Shown here one piece after another: positions 26,598 to 35,868 of a stretch of DNA of 64,000 nt (within the stretch, counting starts at the first letter, position 1; each line of letters begins with the position of its first letter). The position numbers and the translations under genes are program-made. Source of the stretch: Methylobacterium sp. Leaf465 (GTDB taxonomy: Bacteria > Pseudomonadota > Alphaproteobacteria > Rhizobiales > Beijerinckiaceae); contig NZ_LMRA01000012.1 in NCBI RefSeq assembly GCF_001424705.1, positions 452,887 through 516,886 on the forward strand. Reading direction: 5' to 3'. The notes below the pieces were generated by a model. That model was given only the letters and a program-made list of their open reading frames with translations, searched no databases and had not been told where the DNA came from.

Positions 26598-27818
26598 TCA
26601 GTGCCAGCCCGTCCCCGCATCGAGGCGCGCGACCCCGAGATGCTGCGCGAGGGTCGCGCCGATATCGGCGAAGGTCTCGCGCCGGCCCAGGGACCCCGGC
26701 GTGACGCTTGGGCCGAAGGCCAGCACGGGAACCTGTTCCCGGGTGTGTTCGGTTCCGCCCCAGGTCGGATCGTTGCCGTGGTCCGCAGTGATGATGCAGA
26801 GGTCTCCGGGACGCAGCACGTCGTGGATCTCGGGCAGCCGGGCGTCGAAGCGTTCGAGTTCGGCGGCGTAGCCGGGCACGTCCCGGCGATGGCCATGCTC
26901 GGTGTCGAAGTCGACGAGGTTGAGGAAGACGAGGCCGCCCTCCGGCAGCGCCGCGAATGCCGTCAGCGCGGCATCGAGACACGCGGTGTTGCCGCCAACC
27001 TTGATCTCCTGCCCGGTCGCCCGGTGGGCGAAGATGTCGCCGATCTTGCCCACGCTGACGACGCTCCGCCCGGAGGCTCGGAGCACGTCCAGGAGGGTCC
27101 GGCCGGGCGGTTCGACCGCATAGTCCTTGCGGTTGGCGGTGCGCCGGAACCCGTCCTGCGCGCTGCCGACGAAGGGCCGGGCGATGACCCGGCCGACCCG
27201 GTAGGCGTCGCAGAGCTCGCGGGCGATCCGGCAGGTGTCGTAGAGTCGCTCCAGCCCGAAGCTGTCCTCGTGCGCCGCGATCTGGAAGACGCTGTCGGCG
27301 GAGGTGTAGCAGATCGGCCGGCCGGTCCGGACATGCTCGGCGCCCAGGCTGTCGATGATCGCGACGCCGGCGGCGTGGCAGTCGCCGAGGATGCCCGGCA
27401 GGCCGGCTCGCGCGATCAGCGCCTCCGTCAGCGCGGCCGGGAAGGTCGGGACCGCGACGGGGAAGTAGCCCCAGGGCTCGCGGACCGGCACGCCGGCGAT
27501 CTCCCAGTGACCCGAGGGTGTGTCCTTGCCGGCGGCGACCTCGACCGCGTGGCCGTAGGCGCCCGTCGGGGCGCCGGGGATCGCGAGACCGGGCGGCACC
27601 GCGCCGGTCGCGCCCATCGCCGCCAGCCCGAGGCCGAGGCGGGCCAGGTTCGGGAGTGCCAGGGGGCCCTGCCGCAGGCCAGCCCGGTCGCCCCGCCCCT
27701 CGGCGCAGGCGCGGGCGATGTGTCCGACCGTATCGGACCCGGCATCGCCGTAGCGAGCAGCATCCGGCGCGCCGCCGATGCCGACGGAATCGAGCACGAT
27801 GAGGAAGGCGCGCGGCAT
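26598..27818 (-). CDS. deoB: Phosphopentomutase DeoB
   Basis: This 406-residue Mn2+-dependent enzyme of the alkaline-phosphatase superfamily interconverts ribose- or deoxyribose-1-phosphate and the 5-phosphates in nucleoside salvage. It starts [20 protein letters not shown] with the first metal Asp. It also has [10 protein letters not shown] (the phosphorylated Thr region), [14 protein letters not shown], and the C-terminal metal site [12 protein letters not shown] with [10 protein letters not shown]. Upstream upp also serves salvage but is 3.3 kb away. It is 11 bases from yejF. Confidence 0.95.
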   Translation of the reverse strand: MPRAFLIVLDSVGIGGAPDAARYGDAGSDTVGHIARACAEGRGDRAGLRQGPLALPNLARLGLGLAAMGATGAVPPGLAIPGAPTGAYGHAVEVAAGKDTPSGHWEIAGVPVREPWGYFPVAVPTFPAALTEALIARAGLPGILGDCHAAGVAIIDSLGAEHVRTGRPICYTSADSVFQIAAHEDSFGLERLYDTCRIARELCDAYRVGRVIARPFVGSAQDGFRRTANRKDYAVEPPGRTLLDVLRASGRSVVSVGKIGDIFAHRATGQEIKVGGNTACLDAALTAFAALPEGGLVFLNLVDFDTEHGHRRDVPGYAAELERFDARLPEIHDVLRPGDLCIITADHGNDPTWGGTEHTREQVPVLAFGPSVTPGSLGRRETFADIGATLAQHLGVARLDAGTGWH

Positions 27819-27829
27819 GCCCGTTCCCC

Positions 27830-29458
27830 TCAGGCCGGGATCGGATCGGCGACGGCGTCGCTCTGGAGATCGAAGGCGGCGGCGAACAGCGCCTGGGTGT
27901 AGGCGGTCTTCGGCGCGGCGAAGATATCCTCGGCCGGGCCCTCCTCGACGACGCGGCCGTTCTGCATCACCAGCACGTAGTTCGCCAGCGCCCGCACCAC
28001 CTTGAGGTCGTGGCTGATGAACAGGTAGGCGAGCCCGCGCTCGCGCTGCAGGTCGCGCAGGAGGGTGACGATCTGGGCCTGGACCGAGCGGTCGAGGGCC
28101 GAGGTCGGCTCGTCCAGGACGACGAATTTGGGCTTGAGCACGATGGCCCGCGCGATGGCGATGCGCTGCCGCTGGCCGCCGGAGAACTCGTGCGGGTAGC
28201 GGTTCATGGTCGCCGGATCGAGGCCGACATCGTCGAGGGCCTTGGCGACGACCGCCTGCCGCTCGGCCCGCGTCTTCACCGCGCCCTGGACCACCAGCCC
28301 CTCGGCGACGATGTCCGCCACCGTCATGCGCGGCGAGAGCGAGCCGTAGGGGTCCTGAAAGACCACCTGCATGTCGCGTCGGATTGGGCGCATGGCGGCG
28401 GGCGGCAGGCCCGCGATGGAGCGGCCGAGGAACACGATGGGGCCCTCGCAGCCGGTGAGGCGCAGGAGCGCCAGGCCGAGGGTGGTCTTGCCCGAACCGG
28501 ATTCGCCGACGACCCCGACGGTCTCGCCGGCCCGGACCTGCAGGGACACCCCGTCCACCGCCTTCACGTGGCTGGTGGTCCGGCGCAGCCAACCCTCGCG
28601 GATCGGGAACCAGACCTTGAGCGGGCCGGCCTCCAGGAGGCGCCCGGCATCGGGGGGAACCGGGTTGGCCCGGCCCTTCGGCTCCGAGGCGAGGAGGCGG
28701 CGGGTGTAGTCGTGCTGCGGCCGGGCGAAGATCTCCGCCACCGGGCCGGCCTCGACGACGCGCCCGGCGAGCATGACGCAGACGTTGTCGGCGATGCGCT
28801 GCACGATGCCGAGGTCGTGGGTGATGAACAGCATCGCCATGCCGAGGCGCTTCTGCAGGTCGGCCAGCAGGGTGAGAATCTGCGCCTGGACGGTCACGTC
28901 GAGGGCGGTGGTCGGTTCGTCGGCCACAAGCAGGTCGGGCTCGCAGGCGAGCGCCATGGCGATCATCACGCGCTGGCGCTGTCCGCCCGAGAGCTCGTGC
29001 GGATAGGCGTTGAGGCGGCGCTCGGCGTCGCGCAGCCCGACCAGTTCGAGCAGTTCGAGGATGCGGGCCCGCGCCTTGCGACCGGACAGTCCGCGATGCA
29101 CCTCCAGCACCTCGCCGATCTGCCGCTGGATCGTGTGCAGCGGGTTCAGGGAGGTCATCGGCTCCTGGAACACCATGGTGATGTCGGCGCCGCGGATGCC
29201 GCGCAGGCGCTTCTCCGGGAGGGTCAGCAGATCTTCGCCCTTGAACAGGATGCGGCCGCCCGGATGGTAGGCGCTGCCGTCGAGGAGGCGCAGGATCGAG
29301 AGGGCCGTCACCGACTTGCCCGAGCCGGATTCCCCCACGAGGGCCAGCGTCTCTCCGGCCGTGATGGTGAAGCTCACGCGATCCACGGCGCGGGTCTCGC
29401 GCTCCCGCGTCCGGAAGGCGACCGACAGATCCTGAACGTCGAGGAGCGTTTCGGGCAT
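27830..29458 (-). CDS. yejF: Dual-ATPase peptide/microcin C-type ABC transporter subunit, YejF family
   Basis: A 542-residue fusion of two ABC ATPase domains of the oligopeptide/dipeptide type. Domain 1 has Walker A GESGSGKS (42-49), signature LSGGQRQR and Walker B LLVADEP. Domain 2 repeats these ([22 protein letters not shown]). YejF energises the YejABE importer of peptides and microcin C in enterics. No permease or binding protein is encoded next to it: upstream is a divergent transglycosylase and downstream is deoB. The partner genes must therefore be elsewhere, or it serves another system. Confidence 0.9.
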   Translation of the reverse strand: MPETLLDVQDLSVAFRTRERETRAVDRVSFTITAGETLALVGESGSGKSVTALSILRLLDGSAYHPGGRILFKGEDLLTLPEKRLRGIRGADITMVFQEPMTSLNPLHTIQRQIGEVLEVHRGLSGRKARARILELLELVGLRDAERRLNAYPHELSGGQRQRVMIAMALACEPDLLVADEPTTALDVTVQAQILTLLADLQKRLGMAMLFITHDLGIVQRIADNVCVMLAGRVVEAGPVAEIFARPQHDYTRRLLASEPKGRANPVPPDAGRLLEAGPLKVWFPIREGWLRRTTSHVKAVDGVSLQVRAGETVGVVGESGSGKTTLGLALLRLTGCEGPIVFLGRSIAGLPPAAMRPIRRDMQVVFQDPYGSLSPRMTVADIVAEGLVVQGAVKTRAERQAVVAKALDDVGLDPATMNRYPHEFSGGQRQRIAIARAIVLKPKFVVLDEPTSALDRSVQAQIVTLLRDLQRERGLAYLFISHDLKVVRALANYVLVMQNGRVVEEGPAEDIFAAPKTAYTQALFAAAFDLQSDAVADPIPA

Positions 29459-29596
29459 CGAGGCCTGTTCTGCAGCGCGGCGGAATTCGCCAACACGCGG
29501 GTTATAGCGTGGGCGGACGGGATCGGCGAACGCGGATGCGACGCGGTCGGGGGCGTTTGTAATTGATCGTCGGCGCGCACGCTCTACAACCCGACC

Positions 29597-30577
29597 GTGA
29601 CCTTGCCCCTTCGCCGTCTCTCCGCCGCCCTGCTGTCCCTCCTCCTCGGTGTCCTAGCCCCAGGGTCGGCTCGCGCCGCCGCCGAGGGCGCGACGGAGAC
29701 GGTCGAACAGGCCCTGTGCCGCCTCATCGAGGGCTCGGCCAAGGCCCGCGGCCTGCCGGTGCCGTTCCTGACGCGCCTGATCTGGCGCGAGAGCGCCTTC
29801 CGGGTCACCGCCGTGAGCCCCGTCGGCGCGCAGGGCGTCGCCCAGTTCATGCCGGGCACGGCCCGGGAGCGCGGCCTGACCGATCCGTTCGATCCCGAGC
29901 AGGCGATCCCGCACGCGGCTCATCTGCTCGCCGACCTCAACCGGCAATTCGGCAATCTCGGGCTGGCGGCGGCGGCTTACAACGGCGGGCCGGGCCGGGT
30001 CTCGGCCTGGCTCGCGGGCAGCGGCGGCCTGCCTACCGAGACCCGGAACTACGTCCTGGCGATCACGGGCTCGCCCGCGGAAGCCTGGCGCCCGGGCGCG
30101 GCGATCGAGATGCCCGAGGAGGACGCGCCGAAAGCGAAGGACGGTTCGACCAAGACGCAAGAGACCAAGACGCCGGAGACCAAGGATCTCGGACCGAAGA
30201 AATCCGAGGCCGCGGCTTCGGAGCCCGGGGCCAATTCCGAGACCAGCTGCCTCAAGGTAACGGCGGCGCTGCGCATTCCGTCGCGCGGCGACCGGTTCGC
30301 CCTCGGCGGAAACGAGGGGCCGGCGGCGCCCTGGGGCATCCAGCTTGCCGGAAACTTCTCGAAATCGCTGGCGCTGCAGAGCTTCGCGCGAACACGGAAG
30401 CTCTACACAAGCGTGATCGGCGAAGTTCGTCCGATGATCATCGGCACCCGCCTGCGCAGCCGCGGCACCCGCGCCTTCTACCGCATCCGCATCCCGGCCC
30501 AGAGCCGGGAGGCCGCCGACGGCCTGTGCGGGCGCATCCGGCAGGTGGGCGGCGCCTGCCTCGTCCTCAGAACCTGA
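29597..30577 (+). CDS. Exported lytic transglycosylase with C-terminal SPOR-like domain
   Basis: A 326-residue protein with a signal peptide (RLSAALLSLLLGVLAPGSARA) and an SLT goose-lysozyme-like domain at about 40-165. The catalytic Glu is in WRESAFR, with GAQGVAQFMPGTARERGL and AAAYNGGPGRV following. A Lys/Thr/Glu-rich linker (about 175-215) leads to a C-terminal domain (about 245-326) with one Cys pair (GLCGRIRQVGGACLVL) that resembles SPOR peptidoglycan-binding repeats. It probably cleaves peptidoglycan in the periplasm. It starts with GTG and is divergent from yejF. Confidence 0.85.
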   Translation: MTLPLRRLSAALLSLLLGVLAPGSARAAAEGATETVEQALCRLIEGSAKARGLPVPFLTRLIWRESAFRVTAVSPVGAQGVAQFMPGTARERGLTDPFDPEQAIPHAAHLLADLNRQFGNLGLAAAAYNGGPGRVSAWLAGSGGLPTETRNYVLAITGSPAEAWRPGAAIEMPEEDAPKAKDGSTKTQETKTPETKDLGPKKSEAAASEPGANSETSCLKVTAALRIPSRGDRFALGGNEGPAAPWGIQLAGNFSKSLALQSFARTRKLYTSVIGEVRPMIIGTRLRSRGTRAFYRIRIPAQSREAADGLCGRIRQVGGACLVLRT

Positions 30578-30723
30578 TCGGGACGCCAAGAACCTGAGGA
30601 CCCGCTTCGCACCGCGACGCGACAGGTCGCTACGAATCGACCTCGCGCCATGAATTGCATTCGCGCCATGAATCCGCCGCGCCGGCCCTGTCACAGGGGG
30701 CTCGCCCCCCAACAGAGAGATGC

Positions 30724-31632
30724 ATGACCCGGGTTCTTGCCGTCCTTGCCAGCCTCGCCGGACTCGCGCTCGTCGCGCTCGGCATCACGGCCTGCTCCCC
30801 CCTCGCCTTCTTCGACGCGATCGGTCCCCGGGACCAGGGCGGACGGATCAGCCTGAAGGACGCCGCGTTCGGCGCCCATCCGCGCCAGCGGCTCGACGTC
30901 TTCACCCCCGTGGCCGGCCCCACCGGCGCCCCCGTGCTGGTGTTCTTCTACGGTGGCTCTTGGAAGAACGGCGCGAAGGAGGACTATGCCTTCGTCGGAC
31001 AGGCCCTCGCGGCGCAGGGTTTCGTGACCGTGCTGCCGGATTACCGGCTCTATCCGGAGGTCCGGTTCCCGGACTTCCTCGACGACGGGGCGCAGGCCCT
31101 GGCGTGGGTCGAGCGGAACATCGCCGCCTATGGCGGCGACCCGAGCCGGGTGGTCCTCGCCGGGCATTCGGCCGGCGCCTACAATGCAGTGATGCTCGCG
31201 CTCAACCCGTCCTACCTGCGCCGGGCCGGCGTCGATCCGCGGGTGATCCGGGCGGTGGCGGGCCTGTCCGGTCCCTACGACTTCCTGCCGCTGGATGCCG
31301 GCACCGCCACGGACTTGTTCGGCGAGGCCCCCGACACGGCGGCGACCCAGCCCATCACCTTCGCGGGCCCGCACTCGCCGCCGGCCTTCCTCGCCTCCGG
31401 CGACGGCGACACCACCGTGCGCCCTTCCAACACGCGCAGCCTCGCCGCGCGGCTGCGCGCTGCCCGCGTGCCGGTGCAGGAGCGGATCTATGCGGGGCTC
31501 GACCATGCCGACACCCTGCTGGCGCTCTCCGTGACCTTCCGGTCGAAGGCCCCCGAGCTCGCCGAGATGGCGGCCTTCCTGCGCCAGCACGCCGGTGAGC
31601 GACCGCAGCAGGCGCGGATGGTGCCCCACTAG
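30724..31632 (+). CDS. Lipoprotein alpha/beta-hydrolase
   Basis: A 302-residue protein with a lipoprotein signal (MTRVLAVLASLAGLALVALG, then lipobox ITAC) and an alpha/beta-hydrolase domain of the esterase/kynurenine-formamidase-like group. The oxyanion region is FFYGGSWKNG, the nucleophile elbow is LAGHSAGAYNA, a catalytic Asp lies in SGDGDTTV and the His in LDHADTL. The substrate is unknown. The ATG with the lipoprotein signal was preferred to an ATG 69 bases upstream. It is convergent with the xylanase gene. Confidence 0.85.
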   Translation: MTRVLAVLASLAGLALVALGITACSPLAFFDAIGPRDQGGRISLKDAAFGAHPRQRLDVFTPVAGPTGAPVLVFFYGGSWKNGAKEDYAFVGQALAAQGFVTVLPDYRLYPEVRFPDFLDDGAQALAWVERNIAAYGGDPSRVVLAGHSAGAYNAVMLALNPSYLRRAGVDPRVIRAVAGLSGPYDFLPLDAGTATDLFGEAPDTAATQPITFAGPHSPPAFLASGDGDTTVRPSNTRSLAARLRAARVPVQERIYAGLDHADTLLALSVTFRSKAPELAEMAAFLRQHAGERPQQARMVPH

Positions 31633-31699
31633 GATCTGTCGGGGCGCAGCTAAAACCGATTATCCCGAAACGACAGACGACAAGACAGATTCCAGGGGC

Positions 31700-32854
31700 T
31701 CAGGCGCCGCGCAAGGCGTCCCGCGCCCGCCGGTGGTCCGGCGCATCGGCGAAGGCCCGGCGCATCGCCGACCAGAGCGGCGTGCGCGCGAGGTGCTCAT
31801 CCAGCGGCAGGGCACGCTGGAGCAGCCCGTCGGGGCGCCGGCGCTCGGGATTGGCGTTGAGCCAGGTGTTTCGGTTGGTGATGTCCCAGGTGAGGACGTT
31901 GAGCACCGCCGCCTCGTCCAGGACCACGTCGAGGAAGCGGCGGACCAGGTCGGACACCGCCCGGTCGCGGGCATCCAGGTCGGCGGGGTAGGTCCGGTCG
32001 TTGACGTCGAGTTCCGTGACCTCGATGGCGAGCCCGAGGCCGGCCACCTCGCGCAGGAAGGTGCGCAGCTTGTCCTGGTTCAGCGGGTGTTTCGCGTAGA
32101 GGTGCCCCTGCAGGCCGAGCCGGCGGATCGGCACGCCGCGGCGGCGCATCCCCTCCAGGGTCCGCAGCACCATCGCGCGGCGCTGGTCGATCCAGTCCGC
32201 GTCGAGTTCGAGATCGTTCTCGTTCCAGACCCCAGCGGCGTCCGGTGCGACCGCGTGCTGGATGCGGAAGGCGAGATCGACGTAAGCAGGCCCCAGCGCC
32301 GCGAGCCACCGGGTGCGCTGCAGCCCGTCCGGGCGCCCGTCCTGGGGGCCGCAGATCTCGTTGACCACGTCCCAGGCCTCGATTTGCCCCCGATAGCGAC
32401 CGGCCATGGCGCCGATCCAGCTGCGCAAAAAGGCTTCGCCCTCCCCCGCCGCGAGCCGTTCGCCGACCCAGGCCGGCAGGCCCTCGTGCCAGACCAGGGT
32501 GTGGCCGCGCAGGCGCTGGCGGTTGGCCTTCGCGAAGGCCGCGACTTCGTCCGCGTAGGTGAAATCGAGGCTGTCCGGTGCCCGCCAGGCATAGGTCAGC
32601 TTCATCGCGTTCTCGGACACGAGGATGCCGGCCTCCCGAGCCAGGGCGCGCCCGTAGGCCGGGTCCTGCCGCAGGGTGACGCCGTTCACCGCCGAGCCGT
32701 AGGCCACCCCCTTGCGCGCGGCCGCCGCCTGGAGGCTGTCCTCCGACCACGAAGGCGCCGCGGCGAAGCCGGGCCCTGCTGCGAAGACGGGACTCCCGGC
32801 AAGGCCGAGAGCGCCGCCGAGGACGGCTCGGCGGGAGGGGCCGGGACGGCTCAC
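31700..32854 (-). CDS. Tat-exported GH10 endo-1,4-beta-xylanase
   Basis: A 384-residue glycoside hydrolase family 10 protein. After a twin-arginine signal (PSRRAVLGGALGLAG, cut near AAG), the barrel shows HTLVWHEGLPAWV, the acid/base Glu in AWDVVNEI, the nucleophile Glu in IEVTELDVND, and NVLTWDITNRNTWL near the end. It would hydrolyse xylan or related beta-1,4 glycans of plant cell walls, fitting a plant-associated lifestyle. It starts with GTG overlapping the upstream thioesterase stop by 4 bases (GTGA), so its translation is probably coupled. Confidence 0.9.
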   Translation of the reverse strand: MSRPGPSRRAVLGGALGLAGSPVFAAGPGFAAAPSWSEDSLQAAAARKGVAYGSAVNGVTLRQDPAYGRALAREAGILVSENAMKLTYAWRAPDSLDFTYADEVAAFAKANRQRLRGHTLVWHEGLPAWVGERLAAGEGEAFLRSWIGAMAGRYRGQIEAWDVVNEICGPQDGRPDGLQRTRWLAALGPAYVDLAFRIQHAVAPDAAGVWNENDLELDADWIDQRRAMVLRTLEGMRRRGVPIRRLGLQGHLYAKHPLNQDKLRTFLREVAGLGLAIEVTELDVNDRTYPADLDARDRAVSDLVRRFLDVVLDEAAVLNVLTWDITNRNTWLNANPERRRPDGLLQRALPLDEHLARTPLWSAMRRAFADAPDHRRARDALRGA

Positions 32855-33273
32855 GCCCCGGCGGTCTCGGGCTCCGGCGGGATCACCCGGGGCCGGCGGT
32901 CCGGGCCGATCGCCACGAAGGTGAAGAGTCCTTCGGTGACCTTCATGGTCTCCTCGCCCTCGCGCTCCCGGCGCCAGACCTCCACCTGGATGCCCATGGA
33001 CGTGCGGCCGACCCGCACGATCCAGGCGTAGATGCTCACCTCGTCGCCGACGATGACCGGTCGGTGGAAGGTCATGGCCTCCACCGAGATCGTGGCGCAG
33101 CGGCCCCGGGAGCGCCGGGCGGCGATGTTGCCGGCCGCGAGATCCATCTGGCCCATCAGCCAGCCGCCGAAGATGTCCCCGGCCGGGTTGGTGTCGGCCG
33201 GCATCGCGATGGTGCGCACCACGGGCGGGCCGCGGTCGTCGGGCTGGTGCGATGCGGAGGCGTCGGTCGTCAT
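32851..33273 (-). CDS. YciA-type acyl-CoA thioesterase
   Basis: A 140-residue hot-dog-fold thioesterase. It has the family pattern MPADTNPAGDIFGGWLMGQM (catalytic Asp region) followed by ISVEAMTFHRPVIVGDEVSIYAWI and RVGRTSMGIQVEV. YciA enzymes hydrolyse a range of cytoplasmic acyl-CoAs. The stop overlaps the start of the exported xylanase gene, an odd pairing with no obvious metabolic link. Confidence 0.9.
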   Translation of the reverse strand: MTTDASASHQPDDRGPPVVRTIAMPADTNPAGDIFGGWLMGQMDLAAGNIAARRSRGRCATISVEAMTFHRPVIVGDEVSIYAWIVRVGRTSMGIQVEVWRREREGEETMKVTEGLFTFVAIGPDRRPRVIPPEPETAGA

Positions 33274-33367
33274 GGAGGAGAGGGTCTCTGGTTGCGCTGG
33301 ACCGGCGCACGCAAGCCGTGCGCCGCCCGCGCCGTCATGTCACATCGGCCGTGGAGCGGCCAGGTTC

Positions 33368-35140
33368 TCAATCCGGCAGTGCGAAGACCACGAGGGCGTC
33401 GCCGGTGCCGAAGCCGGACCCCTTGGTGAAGGAGGCGCCGCCGGCCGCCACCGCGACGTACTGCCGGCCGTCGAGGGCGTAGGTGATGGGCGGGCCGCCG
33501 ATGCCGGCGCCGCACTGGAAGCGCCACAGGATCGCACCGGTCTCGGCATCGTGGGCGTCGAGATGGCCGTCCTCCTCACCGGAGAAGACGAGGCCCGAGG
33601 CGGTGGCCAGCGTGCCGCCGGAGAGCCGGCTGCCGCCCTTCACCGTCCACTTGATCGCGCCGCCCCGGGCGAGGTCCACCGCCGTCAGGGTGCTGAAGCT
33701 CGGTTCGCCCTTGGCCTCGGTGGTCTCGGTGTAGCGGATCGCCGGCCGGTCGCCCGAGGCGGGGACCGTTCGGACCACGTAGGTGGTCGCTCCGTGCCGG
33801 ACCTGGGCGAAGGCGGTCCCTCGCTGCGCATCGTAGGCCACCGGGTGCCAGGAGATCGCCCCGAGCGGTCCGGGACTGACCACCGTTCCGGTTTCGGTCG
33901 GGGGCGCGTAGAGGTTCTTCTGGGCGATCAGCGGCTCGGACTTCGCCAGAAGTTTCCCCGTCATGCGGTCGTGGACGTAGAGCCAGCCGGTCTTCGAGCC
34001 CTGCGCCACGGCCTTGACCGGGCCCTGCGGCGTCGGCTGGTCGAGGAGGAAGGGCGGGCTCGCCACGTCGTAGCCCCACTCGTCGTGCGGGACCTGCTGA
34101 TAGTACCAGCGCAATTGCCCCGTACGGACGTCGAGGGCGACGAGGCTCATGGTGTAGAGGTTGTCGCCCGGGCGCGAGAGGCCGAAATTCTGCGGCGCCG
34201 GATTGCCGGTGCCGACGTAGATCAGCCCGAGATCCCGGTCGTAGGCCGGCGTCATCCAGAGCGAGCCGCCCCCGACCCGCCAGGCTTCCGGGTGGGCCGG
34301 GGCGGCGGCCTTCTCGGCGGCGATGTCCCGGTGCAGCGGCACCCCGTCGGGCGTGGTCGCCGAGAAGGCGCCCTCCCAGCCGTCCGACTTGGTCACGTAC
34401 CAGCGCCAGCGCTCGGCCCCCGTGGCGGCGTCGTAGGCCGCGAGCCAGCCGCGGCGGCCGTAGCCGCCTTCGATGCCCACCACCGCGCCGCCGTCGAGGC
34501 CGCCCTTGGCGTCTTCCACGTGCAGGCCGTAGCCGGCGCCGGCGACGCCGACGATGACGAGGCCGTCGGCCACCAGGGGCGGCATCTTGAAGCCGAGGCG
34601 GCTCGACCCCTGGACCGTGCCGGCCCCGAGCGTGTCCGCCAGGGCCGAGGCGGTCTCCGATTCCCCCTCCTCCGGGCGTACCGCCTCGTGGTCCCACAGG
34701 ACCTTTCCGGTGGACGCGTCGAGGGCGATGATCCGCCCGTCCATGGTCGCCTCGAAGACCTTGCCGCCGGAGACGGCCACGCCCCGGTTCGAGGGCGGCC
34801 CGAAGATCTTCTCCGTGCGCGCCTTGTGGGTGTAGGTCCACAGCACCCGTCCGCTGCGCGCATCGAGGGCGGCGACGTGGTTCTGGGTGGTCGAGACGTA
34901 GAGCGTCCCGTCCACCATCACGGGTTCCGCCTGGAAGTAGCCGGTGATGCCGGTCTGGAAGATCCAGGCCGGGCGCAGGGCCTTGACGTTGCCCCGGTCG
35001 ATCCCGGTGAGCGGCGAGAAGTGCTGGTTGGTGTGGTCGCGGCCGAACATCGGCCAGTCGTCGGCCGCCAGGGCCGCCCCCGGCAGGCTCGCGAGAATGA
35101 GGGCGGTGAGTCCGCGGCAAAACGTGTTCGGCATGAGCAT
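33368..35140 (-). CDS. PQQ-dependent quinoprotein dehydrogenase, divergent
   Basis: A 590-residue exported eight-bladed propeller with a signal peptide (GLTALILASLPGAALA). Family features include the start DDWPMFGRDHTNQHFSPL, several Trp-docking repeats such as ALDASTGKVLW and AYDAATGAERW, and metal-ligand Asn313 in GTGNPAPQN. Compared with methanol dehydrogenases it lacks the adjacent Cys pair (the equivalent stretch is FGPPSNRG, 113-120). The Ca2+-ligand Glu is apparently replaced (EGGYGRRG), and it has WGYD (355-358) where MxaF has WDFA and XoxF has WDYD. The substrate is therefore uncertain. No cytochrome or MxaG-like partner is nearby. Confidence 0.88.
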   Translation of the reverse strand: MLMPNTFCRGLTALILASLPGAALAADDWPMFGRDHTNQHFSPLTGIDRGNVKALRPAWIFQTGITGYFQAEPVMVDGTLYVSTTQNHVAALDARSGRVLWTYTHKARTEKIFGPPSNRGVAVSGGKVFEATMDGRIIALDASTGKVLWDHEAVRPEEGESETASALADTLGAGTVQGSSRLGFKMPPLVADGLVIVGVAGAGYGLHVEDAKGGLDGGAVVGIEGGYGRRGWLAAYDAATGAERWRWYVTKSDGWEGAFSATTPDGVPLHRDIAAEKAAAPAHPEAWRVGGGSLWMTPAYDRDLGLIYVGTGNPAPQNFGLSRPGDNLYTMSLVALDVRTGQLRWYYQQVPHDEWGYDVASPPFLLDQPTPQGPVKAVAQGSKTGWLYVHDRMTGKLLAKSEPLIAQKNLYAPPTETGTVVSPGPLGAISWHPVAYDAQRGTAFAQVRHGATTYVVRTVPASGDRPAIRYTETTEAKGEPSFSTLTAVDLARGGAIKWTVKGGSRLSGGTLATASGLVFSGEEDGHLDAHDAETGAILWRFQCGAGIGGPPITYALDGRQYVAVAAGGASFTKGSGFGTGDALVVFALPD

Positions 35141-35205
35141 TCCTCACCTCGGTTGCCCCGTGGCCGGGCGATCCGCAGCGGATTCTGGGACGGGAACGGT
35201 TCCGA

Positions 35206-35763
35206 TCAGCCCGGCGCGCCCGGGCGTCCGGCCCCGGCGAGCTGCGCGGGCGTGTCGGCGGCGCCCATGGAGCCCGCCAGGGCGGCGGCGGTGAGCCCCG
35301 AGCCGTCCCGGGCATCCGGATCGGCGCCGTGGGCGAGGAGCAACGCGACCATCTCGGTGCGGTTGAACATCGCCGCGGTCATCAGGGCGGTCCGGCTCCC
35401 CGTCCCCGTGCCGTCGACCTGGGCGCCGTGGGCGAGGAGCAGGCCGGCGATGGCCATGTCACCCTTGAAGGCGGCGCCGGCCAGCGGCGTCTGGCCCCGG
35501 TCGTTGGCGAGTTCGGGGTCGCCGCCCGCCTCCAGGATCACCCGCGTCGCCTCGGCCTGCCCGTTATAGGCGGCGAGCATCAGCAGGCTGTCGCCCTTGT
35601 CGTTGCGCAGGTTCGCCGGCAGGCCCTGCCCGAACAGTGTCGCGAGATCCTCCGCGTGCCCCATGCGGGCGTACTGGAAGACCCGGGCGGCGAAGGCCAG
35701 GGTGTCGGCGTCGAGCTCGGGTTTCGGCGACGTCTCGCCTGTCGAAGAAGTCTCGGGATCCAT
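35206..35763 (-). CDS. Ankyrin-repeat protein
   Basis: A 185-residue protein with an acidic N-terminus and about four ankyrin repeats (about 45-165): GDSLLMLAAYNGQAEATRVI, GQTPLAGAAFKGDMAIAGLL, SRTALMTAAMFNRTEMVALL and a final partial GLTAAALAGSMG. No signal peptide is visible, so it is probably cytoplasmic and mediates protein binding. It sits 66 bases upstream of the quinoprotein gene on the same strand; a shared transcript is possible. The partner is unknown. Confidence 0.88.
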   Translation of the reverse strand: MDPETSSTGETSPKPELDADTLAFAARVFQYARMGHAEDLATLFGQGLPANLRNDKGDSLLMLAAYNGQAEATRVILEAGGDPELANDRGQTPLAGAAFKGDMAIAGLLLAHGAQVDGTGTGSRTALMTAAMFNRTEMVALLLAHGADPDARDGSGLTAAALAGSMGAADTPAQLAGAGRPGAPG

Positions 35764-35868
35764 CGGTCTGTCCGGTCTGGGGCGCGATGCGGCGGCGGTC
35801 CTGCGCGCAACCTAGCTCCGCGGGCGCAGGTGTCGAGGAACGGAGGGGCGGATTCTTTGCGGCCGCCG

